The notes beneath the pieces are model-generated. The model did no database searches. It worked only from the letters and a program-made list of their open reading frames with translations, and was not told where the DNA came from. From UBA11540 sp003445125 (GTDB lineage Bacteria; Bacillota; Clostridia; Oscillospirales; Ruminococcaceae), in NCBI GenBank assembly GCA_937899435.1, contig CALBQG010000056.1:1-39748 (forward strand): DNA of 39,748 nucleotides, read 5' to 3'. Of the stretch, positions 1-7,382 are shown in pieces. Position 1 is the first letter of the stretch. Each line of letters opens with the position of its first letter. The translations under genes were made by a program, and so were the position numbers.

Positions 1-80
1 GATGTTTGCGGCGTGTTTTCACACGCGGCGAAGGTGAACAACACTGCAAAAACGAACAGCAGACTGACAAATTTTCTCAT
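1..80 (-). CDS. Lipoprotein paralogue, 5' end only (cut by window edge)
   Basis: Only the first 26 codons are inside the window. They encode a Gram-positive lipoprotein signal peptide: Met-Arg-Lys, a hydrophobic stretch, then the lipobox FAAC with the lipidated cysteine at residue 20, followed by ENTPQT. The ATG at 78-80 is preceded by AGGAGGACACT, a strong ribosome binding site. The DNA from 1 to about 115 matches 1275-1389 almost base for base, so this is a recent duplicate of the next gene. The function is unknown, and the mature domain lies outside the window. Confidence 0.75.
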   Translation of the reverse strand, partial: MRKFVSLLFVFAVLFTFAACENTPQT

Positions 81-160
81 AGTGTCCTCCTTTAAGTCAC
101 AAGAAATATTTGATACAATCATCGACAAATTCCCAAACGGCAGCAATTCCCGCAATAATG

Positions 161-1354
161 TCAGTTTTCAAACGTCACATATATGGTGTTCGTTTGTCCG
201 TTTTCCGTCACGCGGAGCACCGCTCCGCTGACGGTTACGGCATCCACAATAATATTTTCCGCCTCTGCCAGCTGCTGAATTTCTTTTGTGAGGGAATGAT
301 CCATGCGGAAAACCCTTTTTTCATCATCAGTCACCAACCACGTCCCATCGTTCAGCAGTTGATAACCCTTCTCAGAAAGGCGAGACAGAGAAACATCCTC
401 GGTTGTATTCTTTCGGGCATCAAAAATACGATAATTTTTTGTTTCCCGATCCCCTGACCATACCTGCACATAGCGATCCCACAGCGGATATTCCGCCGAA
501 GCAGGCTCCAAATATCTCATTACCGCCTCCATGCGGTTTTCCGCGACGTCATAGACCGCAAGCATCCCGGTTCCCGTTGCATCGGAGGCTAACTCCACCG
601 CCAGTTTTGTTCCTTTTTCAAGCCAAGAAACCCCGGTATAGGCATAGATCGACTTGCTGTCGTCCTCCGGAAACATGAACGGTACATTTTCCGCTTTCGG
701 AAGCATAACCGCCTTGATATCTTCCTTTGTCAGCAGCACTTTCGTTTTTCCGCCTTCTATCAGGCAAACTCCCTCTTCCGAAATCCACACCAATTTTCCG
801 TCATACCAATCCAACGAGCACGACGAGACCACGCGTTTTTTTACTTTGGAATCCCACGGCTCTTCGGAGGTTCGGGAACCGTCTTTTACAAAACAGATAC
901 CGTCGATGCTTACAAGCGCAAAATCCCACGGCTTTCCTTCTTCCGCCGTTTTGAACTGCAAATAGGAGGACTGGTCGCCATGGTTGCCGACGGCTTCCTC
1001 GGACAGCAATTTCCCGGTATGAAGATCATAGCTTTTCAATTTTTCGGAAGGGCTCAAGCACCACAGCCTGCCTCCCGCTTCTATCGCATCTGACACAAAT
1101 TCTTCCGATGCGTTTTCCAATACTATGCCGTTTTTTTCGATTGAATCCATCTGCTGTGACATATCTTCAATCACCGAATTGATTTCGGACTGAACCTCCG
1201 AAAGTTCCTGCTCCATTTTCGAAATATCCGCTTCGGACGAATGCTCCGAAACCTCCGGAGATTCCCCCGCAGACGACGTTTGCGGCGTGTTTTCACACGC
1301 GGCGAAGGTGAAAAGCGTGGCAAAAACGAGCAGCAGACTGACAAATTTTCTCAT
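161..1354 (-). CDS. Putative lipoprotein, beta-propeller-like, unknown function
   Basis: This 397-residue protein is predicted to be exported and lipid-anchored on the outer face of the membrane. The signal peptide ends in the lipobox FAAC (Cys20). A Ser/Glu-rich linker and a probable coiled coil (about residues 36-75, rich in Glu, Gln, Ser and Ile) follow. The rest contains repeated short strands such as GRLWCLS, GICFVKDG, GKLVWISEEG and GTWLVTDD, which suggests a beta-propeller or similar sensor-like fold. I do not recognise a named family. The start is ATG at 1354, because AGGAGGACACT sits just upstream; an in-frame start at 1405 would disrupt the signal peptide. It has its own consensus promoter. 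It is flanked by two paralogues sharing the signal peptide. Confidence 0.75.
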   Translation of the reverse strand: MRKFVSLLLVFATLFTFAACENTPQTSSAGESPEVSEHSSEADISKMEQELSEVQSEINSVIEDMSQQMDSIEKNGIVLENASEEFVSDAIEAGGRLWCLSPSEKLKSYDLHTGKLLSEEAVGNHGDQSSYLQFKTAEEGKPWDFALVSIDGICFVKDGSRTSEEPWDSKVKKRVVSSCSLDWYDGKLVWISEEGVCLIEGGKTKVLLTKEDIKAVMLPKAENVPFMFPEDDSKSIYAYTGVSWLEKGTKLAVELASDATGTGMLAVYDVAENRMEAVMRYLEPASAEYPLWDRYVQVWSGDRETKNYRIFDARKNTTEDVSLSRLSEKGYQLLNDGTWLVTDDEKRVFRMDHSLTKEIQQLAEAENIIVDAVTVSGAVLRVTENGQTNTIYVTFEN

Positions 1355-1393
1355 AGTGTCCTCCTTTACGTAGTAAGGAATATTTACATATAA

Positions 1394-1422
1394 AGTATAC
1401 AACATGTGGCATTACTTGTCAA
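1394..1422 (-). promoter_or_regulatory. Sigma-A promoter of the 161-1354 lipoprotein gene
   Basis: On the minus strand TTGACA (1422-1417) and TATACT (1399-1394) are separated by 17 bases, a perfect -35 and a near-perfect -10. The ATG follows about 40 bases downstream. Confidence 0.8.
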
Positions 1423-1435
1423 CGGATTTTATCGC

Positions 1436-1816
1436 TTATTTTGTCGAAATCGGCGTCTGCAGATCGGGATCGAAAAAAGCGCCGGGCTCACCGATTCCTT
1501 TTGCAACATAGTTCGCCTTTTGAACGGCATCAAACAATATTCCCAAATCCTCCTGCGAATGTACCGCACCGTCCTCATCCGGCAAAGAGACGGAAGTTTG
1601 AAAAACACACTGCTCGCAGGAAATCTCCGCACAGTTCGTCCCACCCACGGAAATTCCCGCCGTGCGTTCTATCGCCGAAGTATTTTCGGAGGAATCCGTT
1701 TGTGACATTTCATTCGCCGAGTTGACCTCCGACGATTTTCCCGACATTGTTTTTTCGCACGCAGTGAAGGTGAACAACACTGCAAAAACGAGCAGCAGAC
1801 CGACAAATTTTTTCAT
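1436..1816 (-). CDS. Short putative lipoprotein, paralogue of its neighbour
   Basis: This 126-residue lipoprotein has the same type of signal peptide as the two genes downstream (MKKFVGLLLVFAVLFTFTAC, lipidated Cys20). A Ser/Asn/Glu-rich segment follows, then a short region with CEQC and a C-terminal stretch (LGILFDAVQKANYVAKG) of unknown fold. The start at 1816 is supported by AAGGAGAAGAAT upstream. The long propeller-like domain of the 161-1354 gene is absent. This may be a truncated copy or a separate small member in which only the export signal was duplicated. It has its own promoter. The function is unknown. Confidence 0.65.
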   Translation of the reverse strand: MKKFVGLLLVFAVLFTFTACEKTMSGKSSEVNSANEMSQTDSSENTSAIERTAGISVGGTNCAEISCEQCVFQTSVSLPDEDGAVHSQEDLGILFDAVQKANYVAKGIGEPGAFFDPDLQTPISTK

Positions 1817-1855
1817 ATTCTTCTCCTTGGATTTTCCAATTATAATTACAATTAA

Positions 1856-1884
1856 AGCGTACACCGTATAGTATTTTATGTCAA
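1856..1884 (-). promoter_or_regulatory. Sigma-A promoter of the 1436-1816 lipoprotein gene
   Basis: On the minus strand TTGACA (1884-1879) is followed after 17 bases by TACGCT (1861-1856). The -10 is weaker than that of the neighbouring paralogue. Confidence 0.6.
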
Positions 1885-1964
1885 GTTAATTTGTTTGATA
1901 ATGTCGCTTTTTGTTTTATTTTTGACTTTCAGATTTTAGTTGCAACAAATACTTACAAAAGCAC

Positions 1965-1992
1965 AAAAAATCCGGTGCCAAAAGGCACCGGA
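1965..1992 (-). terminator. Rho-independent terminator of gap
   Basis: A 9-bp perfect stem (1971-1979 with 1984-1992) closes a 4-base loop and, read on the minus strand, is followed by six T (1970-1965). It lies about 80 bases past the gap stop codon. Confidence 0.85.
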
Positions 1993-2069
1993 TCAAAAAA
2001 GTTCTTCTTTTTCAGCCCTATTCGCCGCACGTCCCGCAAGAGACACGCGCCGAACACGATTTTTCAGAC

Positions 2070-3092
2070 TCAGTTGAGTTCTGCAAAATACTTAATGGTT
2101 CTGACCATCTGGCTGGTGTAGGAGTTCTCGTTGTCATACCAGGAAACAACCTGTACCTGATAGGTATCGTCGTCGATCTTCGTGACCATGGTCTGCGTAG
2201 CATCGAACAGAGAACCGTAGGTGATACCGATGATATCGGAAGAAACCAGCTGCTCCTCGGTGTAGCCGAAGGAAGCGGAAGCGGCAGCCTTCATAGCGGC
2301 ATTGATGCCCTCTTTGGTAACATCCTTACCCTTGACAACCGCAACCAGGATAGTGGTGGAGCCGGTCGGAACCGGAACACGCTGAGCGGAACCGATCAGC
2401 TTGCCGTTGAGTTCCGGAATTACCAGACCGATTGCCTTTGCTGCACCGGTGGAGTTCGGAACGATATTGACAGCAGCTGCTCTTGCTCTTCTCAGATCGC
2501 CTTTTCTGTGCGGTCCGTCCAGAACCATCTGATCGCCGGTATACGCATGAACGGTGGTCATGATACCGCTGACGATCGGAGCGTATTTATTCAGAGTATC
2601 TGCCATAGGAGCCAGGCAGTTGGTGGTGCAGGATGCAGCGGAGATGATCTGATCGTCCTTGGTCAGAGTCTTCTCGTTTACGCTGTAAACGATGGTCTTC
2701 AGATCGTTGCCTGCCGGAGCGGAGATAACCACCTTCTTCGCGCCTGCGTTGATGTGCGCCATGGATTTCTCTTTCGAGCAATAGAAACCGGTGCACTCCA
2801 GAACAACATCGACACCCAGCTGTCCCCACGGGCAATTGTTGGCGTCTTTTTCCGCATAAATCTTAATGGTCTTGCCGTTGACGGTGATGGTGCCTGCTTC
2901 GTCATCGGCAGAAACGGTGTCAGCCAGAGCATAACGTCCCTGAGCGGAATCGTATTTCAGAAGATGAGCGAGCATTTTCGGGCTGGTCAGGTCGTTGATT
3001 GCGACGACTTCATACCCTTCTGCGCCGAACATCTGACGGAAAGCCAGACGGCCGATACGACCGAAACCGTTAATTGCAACTTTTACTGCCAT
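2070..3092 (-). CDS. gap: Type I glyceraldehyde-3-phosphate dehydrogenase
   Basis: This cytoplasmic glycolytic enzyme oxidises and phosphorylates glyceraldehyde-3-phosphate to 1,3-bisphosphoglycerate with NAD+. At 340 residues it is the usual family length. The N-terminal Rossmann motif is VAINGFGRIGR (residues 5-15), and Asp34 in AINDLT fits NAD preference. The catalytic Cys155 sits in SCTTNC, and the general base His182 is in TTVHAYTGDQ. The C-terminal SWYDNENSYTSQMV segment is complete. The start ATG at 3092 follows GGAGGTATAAAAAT. It appears to be monocistronic, with its own promoter and terminator. Confidence 0.97.
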   Translation of the reverse strand: MAVKVAINGFGRIGRLAFRQMFGAEGYEVVAINDLTSPKMLAHLLKYDSAQGRYALADTVSADDEAGTITVNGKTIKIYAEKDANNCPWGQLGVDVVLECTGFYCSKEKSMAHINAGAKKVVISAPAGNDLKTIVYSVNEKTLTKDDQIISAASCTTNCLAPMADTLNKYAPIVSGIMTTVHAYTGDQMVLDGPHRKGDLRRARAAAVNIVPNSTGAAKAIGLVIPELNGKLIGSAQRVPVPTGSTTILVAVVKGKDVTKEGINAAMKAAASASFGYTEEQLVSSDIIGITYGSLFDATQTMVTKIDDDTYQVQVVSWYDNENSYTSQMVRTIKYFAELN

Positions 3093-3146
3093 ATTTTTAT
3101 ACCTCCAAAAATAATATCCATTGATCCCATTTCCATGGTTATCCTT

Positions 3147-3175
3147 ATTTTATACCATTTTTTATGAAATTACAA
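3147..3175 (-). promoter_or_regulatory. Probable promoter of gap
   Basis: On the minus strand TTGTAA (3175-3170) is followed after 17 bases by TAAAAT (3152-3147). An alternative -10, TATAAA, overlaps it with a 15-base spacer. The ATG of gap is about 55 bases downstream. Confidence 0.55.
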
Positions 3176-3267
3176 GAATCCCGCGGAAAATTTCGCGGTG
3201 GAATTTTCTTTTTGTCATACTTCATAAAGTTTTCGAGATTTTTGTGCGATTATTTTTGCATTTTTGC

Positions 3268-4251
3268 CTACTTTTTCCCCGTTTCGGACACTTCCAATTC
3301 CTTGCCGTCCGAGACGATCACGACCGTACCGGCAAGATCGGTGCGGTACACCTTGGCGCCGATCGCTTCGAGACGCTCAAGCACCACGGAGGTCGGATGC
3401 CCGTAGCGATTATCCACGCCGCAGGAAATTACCGCGATCCGCGGAGAAACCGCTTTCAGAAATTCTTCGCTCGTGGAGGTTTTGGCACCGTGGTGTCCGA
3501 CCTTCAGCACATCGGATTGCAGATCGTAACCCTCCAAGATTGTCGCTTTCTCCGACTGTTTTTCCATGTCGCCCGTAAACAGAAACGACGTTTCGCCGTA
3601 CACGGCGCGCAAGCCGAGAGAGCAATTGTTCAGACTGTCAAAGCCCGTGGTCGGTGCCACTGCCTGCAATTGCGTTTCACCGACGGTAAAGCGGTCGCCT
3701 GCCTTTGCCAGCCGCATTTTTGTCCCTTTGCGGGCAATGGTCAGCAGCAGATCGGTATAGGTCTGCGTGGTGGGCGTCAGCTCCTCCGGAAATTCGCCCA
3801 TGACCACCTCGCCGATTTCCAGAGCATCGATCACCTGTGCCATACCGCCGATATGATCGGCGTCCGGATGCGTGATGAACACGGTATCCAGTCGCTCCAC
3901 GCCCTGATTTTTCAGATAGGCAATCAAATTCACGCCCGCTTTCTTGTCTCCCGCATCTATCAGCGCGTTTTTGCCGCTGCACTGAAGCAGAATACTGTCC
4001 CCCTGTCCGACATCCACAAAATGCACCGACAGCGTTTTCGCCGAGCCGGAAATCGGAAGATCGTAGTCCGACGAAATCTTTTCCGTCAGGCTTTCCACTT
4101 TATCTCCGACGTCTTTCCACGACGGAATGAAGGATGGAAGCGAAAAGTATTCTCTCAGCGTAATTAGCGCCGCCGCTGACAGCACCAGTGCCGCCGCAAG
4201 GACAAAAAGCCACGGGATGCGGACTTTGTTTTTCTTTTTACGTTTTGCCAT
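3268..4251 (-). CDS. Membrane-anchored ComEC-like metallo-beta-lactamase-fold hydrolase
   Basis: This 327-residue protein has a basic N-terminus (AKRKKKNK), one membrane segment (about residues 13-32) and an extracellular metallo-beta-lactamase fold. The domain starts at LSVHFVDVGQGDSILLQ (about residue 73) and carries the metal motif THPDADHIGG, the HxDxDH variant typical of the C-terminal domain of the DNA-uptake protein ComEC. Later conserved pieces are LFTGDMEK and KVGHHGAKTS. The large ComEC channel domain is absent, so this is one of the stand-alone ComEC-like hydrolases, possibly a secreted nuclease or phosphodiesterase. The substrate is unknown. The start overlaps the end of the upstream PH-domain gene by 14 bases, so the two are cotranscribed. 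Confidence 0.88.
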   Translation of the reverse strand: MAKRKKKNKVRIPWLFVLAAALVLSAAALITLREYFSLPSFIPSWKDVGDKVESLTEKISSDYDLPISGSAKTLSVHFVDVGQGDSILLQCSGKNALIDAGDKKAGVNLIAYLKNQGVERLDTVFITHPDADHIGGMAQVIDALEIGEVVMGEFPEELTPTTQTYTDLLLTIARKGTKMRLAKAGDRFTVGETQLQAVAPTTGFDSLNNCSLGLRAVYGETSFLFTGDMEKQSEKATILEGYDLQSDVLKVGHHGAKTSTSEEFLKAVSPRIAVISCGVDNRYGHPTSVVLERLEAIGAKVYRTDLAGTVVIVSDGKELEVSETGKK

Positions 4252-5686
4252 GCTCGTTTACCCTCATCAATTTTTTTGCTTCATCGACATCCACATTACG
4301 CACGCGGTGCTTCTGCACCGATTCCGCCCGCGTATAGACAAACACATCGCATTTGTTGTCCGGCTTCTGAAACATACTCTGACGGAACGTCACCTTCACG
4401 ATCTTATCCCACGGAATGACCACGAGATTCAGTTCCAGAAAGTGCGAATAGCGCATGGTCACGCCTTTTTCGTCCGCGCCGATTCCCGAAGTGGCAAAAT
4501 CCACCAATCGCACGGCAAGCCACCAGTACGCCGGGATGCAAGCCATGAATCCGACAAACAGAATCAGCTCGCCCCACTGCGGAAACAGCACGATCAGTTC
4601 GTGCGTTGCCAGCGGAAGCAAGACGCACGGCCAGAGCGGATCAGTCAGAAACCGCATCAGTGCCAGCCAATTCGGACGTACCGTGAGCGGTGCGATGGGA
4701 AATTCCTCAAACAGAATTCTGAAATTCTTCTCCAGCTCCCGCCTTCCGCTTGCCGGGGCAAGTGCGGTCAGATCCTCTTTCTTTTTCCCCATGCCCGCGC
4801 AATGCCCGAACACGGTATAGACGCCGATCAGTTTGGTGAAAAGCCCCTGCCGCACACTGAGAAAATTGAGCTGGGAAATGCGCACCATCGTCGCCCGCGG
4901 GGTAACCAGTCCGCCGCGGATCAGCAGGGTGGAGCGGTCACGGCAAAGCTCAAAATTCTGATGCCGCAGCAGGTTCATGAGAAATCCGATTAGCCAGCCG
5001 CCGATAATGATATAGGCAATCGCCGCCGCTACCGGAGGAATCCCGAAGGAAAGCAGTTCGACAATCCGATTGAACGTACCGACAAAGCGATCCTCCAGTT
5101 CCCGCCCCGCCAATGTACCGAGCTGGGAAATGAACGTGGCGACAAACGCCATGCCCGCAAACGAGTTGGACAAAAACGCGGAAATAATCATAATGGACAA
5201 AAGACGCGGCGAGTACCGCCGTTCCATCTTCTTTCCGCCATGATTCACCTCTTGCCGCGCGAGCGCGAGAATATTCAGCGCCGTGGCGGTTTTCAGCGTC
5301 ACCTCCACATCGGCACTGCGGTTGCCGCCCGCCTGGGTGTCCATGCGCAGCTTTGTGGCGCCGAATATCCGATAGTACCACGGAGATTCCACCGAAACGG
5401 TACACAAACGGGAAATCGGAATTTTGCAGTCCCGATAGCGCAGCAATCCGCCTCGCAGATGAAAAATCTCGCCGTCAAAGGCATACTCCGTTTCGTGCCA
5501 CCGCAAAACCGCCAGCGCCACCATCATCAGCACCACGCAAATGTCGATCCACGTACCGCTCAGCCATGCGTACAGGCTGCCCTTGAGTGCCGCCAGAAAA
5601 CCGCGCAGAAGCGGCAGCACCAGCAGGGGAATAAAGCGGTACACGCTTTCAAAAATGTAAATCCAATGGGTTCTCTTATACTTCAT
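4238..5686 (-). CDS. PH (bPH2/DUF304) domain membrane protein, YdbT-like
   Basis: This integral membrane protein (482 residues from the chosen start) has several hydrophobic segments: about residues 10-60 near the N-terminus, a second pair near 165-240, and a third near 345-395. Between them lie repeated bacterial PH-like modules (DUF304), visible as FDGEIFHLRGGLLRYRDCKIP, RSTLLIRGGLVTPRATMVRIS and EKGVTMRYSHFLELNLVVIP. This is the arrangement of Bacillus YdbT. The exact role of the family is unsettled; envelope stress or antimicrobial resistance has been suggested. The start at 5686 (GAGGGCGGCT before ATG) is preferred to ATG 5698, which has no clear ribosome binding site. It overlaps the YdbS-like gene upstream, which is the usual partner of YdbT. 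Confidence 0.85.
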   Translation of the reverse strand: MKYKRTHWIYIFESVYRFIPLLVLPLLRGFLAALKGSLYAWLSGTWIDICVVLMMVALAVLRWHETEYAFDGEIFHLRGGLLRYRDCKIPISRLCTVSVESPWYYRIFGATKLRMDTQAGGNRSADVEVTLKTATALNILALARQEVNHGGKKMERRYSPRLLSIMIISAFLSNSFAGMAFVATFISQLGTLAGRELEDRFVGTFNRIVELLSFGIPPVAAAIAYIIIGGWLIGFLMNLLRHQNFELCRDRSTLLIRGGLVTPRATMVRISQLNFLSVRQGLFTKLIGVYTVFGHCAGMGKKKEDLTALAPASGRRELEKNFRILFEEFPIAPLTVRPNWLALMRFLTDPLWPCVLLPLATHELIVLFPQWGELILFVGFMACIPAYWWLAVRLVDFATSGIGADEKGVTMRYSHFLELNLVVIPWDKIVKVTFRQSMFQKPDNKCDVFVYTRAESVQKHRVRNVDVDEAKKLMRVNEHGKT

Positions 5687-6116
5687 AGCCGCCCTCATGC
5701 AATGCCCGCATCAGCGTCTGTGCCTGCTCCGCGGACAGGCAGGGAAGGTACAGATACCCGCCTGCCGCCATAATCGCGGCGCTTTTCAACTTCAGAATCC
5801 GTTGGAGAGGGGTGCATACAAAATTTACATATTGTATATTTTCTATTTTCATGTACTGGTTGTATTTGTAAATCACACCGCCGTCGAGCTGCACCCCGCC
5901 GTTTTGCACGCGAAATTGCAGGCGGCGGTACTTGATCGGATAATACACAAAATACATTCCCAAAAATGCCGCCACCCACACGCCGGTCATCCAGTACCAC
6001 AGCACGGTGAACGGGGTGAAAAACAGCGACACCGCCACGGCAACGACCGCCGCGATCAGATACAGCCGCACGCGCCAGCATACGAGACTTTTCGGACTGA
6101 CATGCTGAAACTCCAC
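5676..6116 (-). CDS. PH (bPH2/DUF304) domain membrane protein, YdbS-like
   Basis: This 146-residue membrane protein has two adjacent transmembrane segments (about residues 15-58) followed by one bacterial PH-like module (KYRRLQFRVQNGGVQLDGG, then MKIENIQYVNFVCTPLQRILKL). Length and layout match Bacillus YdbS. The start codon is GTG at 6116, preceded by a weak GAAGGCGGTGAAGG. The gene sits 13 bases after the LiaF-like gene and overlaps the start of the YdbT-like gene, so the pair is probably translated together and may form one membrane complex. Confidence 0.83.
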   Translation of the reverse strand: MEFQHVSPKSLVCWRVRLYLIAAVVAVAVSLFFTPFTVLWYWMTGVWVAAFLGMYFVYYPIKYRRLQFRVQNGGVQLDGGVIYKYNQYMKIENIQYVNFVCTPLQRILKLKSAAIMAAGGYLYLPCLSAEQAQTLMRALHEGGYEV

Positions 6117-6129
6117 GCCTTCACCGCCT

Positions 6130-6816
6130 TCAGCGAATATTCACCGCGCCGAACGACGCTTTGCAGTCAAACGTCACTTCGGCAAGCGACACATCCAGCT
6201 CGCGCGGAGCGGTACAGTTGACCGAACCCGCCGCCGTTTCCTGTTTCACCGACAGGCGATTATGACGCGGTGCGATGACGTCCACCTCGCCGAAGCTCGC
6301 TTCCACGGTGATGATGATCGGATGCGTACACTCCGCCTCGGACAGATCGACCGTGCATTTTCCGAAGCTCGCCTTGATCTCTCCGCCGTTGAGGCTGCGC
6401 GACGTGTTTTTGCGGCGCATTTCGCCGAACGTCACTTCATAGTCAAATGTGTCGCCGTCGTCCGTTTCTTCGCTTCGCACGACGATTTTCGTTTTATTGC
6501 CGAACCCGAACATCACGCCGATGCCGACATAAATGATAATCAAGCCCCAGACCACCGTCCAAAGGTTGAAATTGCCGAGAAAATGATACGCTGCCTGCAA
6601 TTTGCTCAGAAGAAGCACCGCGCCTGCCAGGAAAAGTCCGCCGTTCCAATAGGAAATGCGGCGGTCGTTGATCATTCCCGCCACCGCCGGAACAATCAGA
6701 AACAAGGTCCACCAACCGGGGAAAAACACGGGAATATTGCCGACGGACGACACCACCACGCCGACGCCGAGAAGAATCACAAACAAACCGAGAAGCCATT
6801 TTCCGCCTCTGTTCAT
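6130..6816 (-). CDS. LiaF-like membrane protein with C-terminal adhesin-like beta domain
   Basis: This 228-residue protein begins with about four short membrane segments (residues 8-105, including GWWTLFLIVPAVAG, YWNGGLFLAGAVLLL and VWGLIIIYVGIGVMFG). A C-terminal beta-rich domain contains the repeated phrase ASFG (KASFGKCTVDLS, EASFGEVDVIAP, KASFGAVNIR). This is the plan of LiaF-like proteins, which modulate the LiaRS cell-envelope stress response. No histidine kinase or response regulator is nearby, so a direct LiaRS role is not shown. It is the first gene of an operon with YdbS-like, YdbT-like and ComEC-like proteins, driven by a good sigma-A promoter. AAAGGCGG precedes the ATG. Confidence 0.82.
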   Translation of the reverse strand: MNRGGKWLLGLFVILLGVGVVVSSVGNIPVFFPGWWTLFLIVPAVAGMINDRRISYWNGGLFLAGAVLLLSKLQAAYHFLGNFNLWTVVWGLIIIYVGIGVMFGFGNKTKIVVRSEETDDGDTFDYEVTFGEMRRKNTSRSLNGGEIKASFGKCTVDLSEAECTHPIIITVEASFGEVDVIAPRHNRLSVKQETAAGSVNCTAPRELDVSLAEVTFDCKASFGAVNIR

Positions 6817-6850
6817 AAAATTTACCGCCTTTCTGTCAAAACCTGTGTAC

Positions 6851-6879
6851 AGTATACCACAGTTTTCCTGATTTTACAA
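6851..6879 (-). promoter_or_regulatory. Sigma-A promoter of the LiaF-like operon
   Basis: On the minus strand TTGTAA (6879-6874) and TATACT (6856-6851) are 17 bases apart, with a TGTGG preceding the -10. The start codon is about 35 bases downstream. The promoter is divergent from, and only about 30 bases from, the rpsT promoter. Confidence 0.75.
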
Positions 6880-6906
6880 TCCATTTAAAAAAGTGCGGAA
6901 AAGTAC

Positions 6907-6935
6907 TTGATTTTTTTGAAAAATAATGGTATCAT
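6907..6935 (+). promoter_or_regulatory. Sigma-A promoter of rpsT
   Basis: TTGATT (6907-6912) and TATCAT (6930-6935) are separated by 17 bases, leaving a leader of about 50 bases before the GTG start. Confidence 0.7.
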
Positions 6936-6993
6936 ATCTTGTACTGTGACCTTTGTGCCGCAGGTGTACCTTACCGCGAGGAGGTGTGTGACT

Positions 6994-7257
6994 GTGCCGA
7001 ATATTAAATCAGCGAAGAAGAGAGTTCTTGTGAACGCTACGAAAGCGGAGCACAACAAAGCTGTCAAATCCAACCTGAAGACCGTTCTGAAAAAGGCGGA
7101 CGCCGCTCTGGAAGCCAATTCCGCGGACAAGGCTGAGGTTGTCAAGCTGGCTGTGAAGACCGTGGACAAGGCTGCCGCGAAGGGAATCCTTTCCAAAAAC
7201 TGTGCATCCAGAAAGAAGTCAAGCCTTGCTTGCCGGCTGAACAAAGCATCTGTCTGA
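6994..7257 (+). CDS. rpsT: 30S ribosomal protein S20
   Basis: This small basic protein binds 16S rRNA in the bottom of the 30S subunit. The product is 87 residues, the normal S20 size, with the family N-terminus PNIKSAKKRV and the conserved C-terminal KGILSKNCASRKKSSLACRLN. The start is GTG at 6994, with GAGGAGG about nine bases upstream. An in-frame GTG at 6988 is too close to that site, and the upstream ATG at 6907 lies in the promoter. The gene is monocistronic and ends before a strong terminator. Confidence 0.95.
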   Translation: MPNIKSAKKRVLVNATKAEHNKAVKSNLKTVLKKADAALEANSADKAEVVKLAVKTVDKAAAKGILSKNCASRKKSSLACRLNKASV

Positions 7258-7280
7258 TGCCGCCGATTTGAACATTTTCT

Positions 7281-7318
7281 CATCACGAGCCGTGATGACG
7301 ATAACGACTGCAGTCGTT
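7281..7318. repeat. Two adjacent inverted repeats after rpsT
   Basis: CATCACG-AGC-CGTGATG (7281-7297) is followed by the perfect 16-base palindrome AACGACTGCAGTCGTT (7303-7318). Neither has a T tract. They lie in the rpsT 3' untranslated region ahead of the terminator and could be RNA-stabilising hairpins or a binding site. Confidence 0.6.
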
Positions 7319-7339
7319 GATTTGATCTGAAATATAACG

Positions 7340-7381
7340 CCGCAGGCGCCCGATTTTTTGATCGGGCGCCTGCGGTTTTTG
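7340..7381 (+). terminator. Rho-independent terminator of rpsT
   Basis: A perfect 15-bp GC-rich stem (7340-7354 with 7361-7375) with a 6-base loop is followed by TTTTTGTTTATTTTTT. It reaches the stop codon of the convergent trkH gene. No T tract follows on the minus strand, so it is mainly a plus-strand terminator. Confidence 0.92.
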
Positions 7382-7382
7382 T

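Noticed and set aside
3181..3198. A small inverted repeat CCGCG/CGCGG after the ComEC-like gene as a terminator
   Set aside because: The stem is only five pairs with an eight-base loop, and no T tract follows on the minus strand; it is too weak to call.
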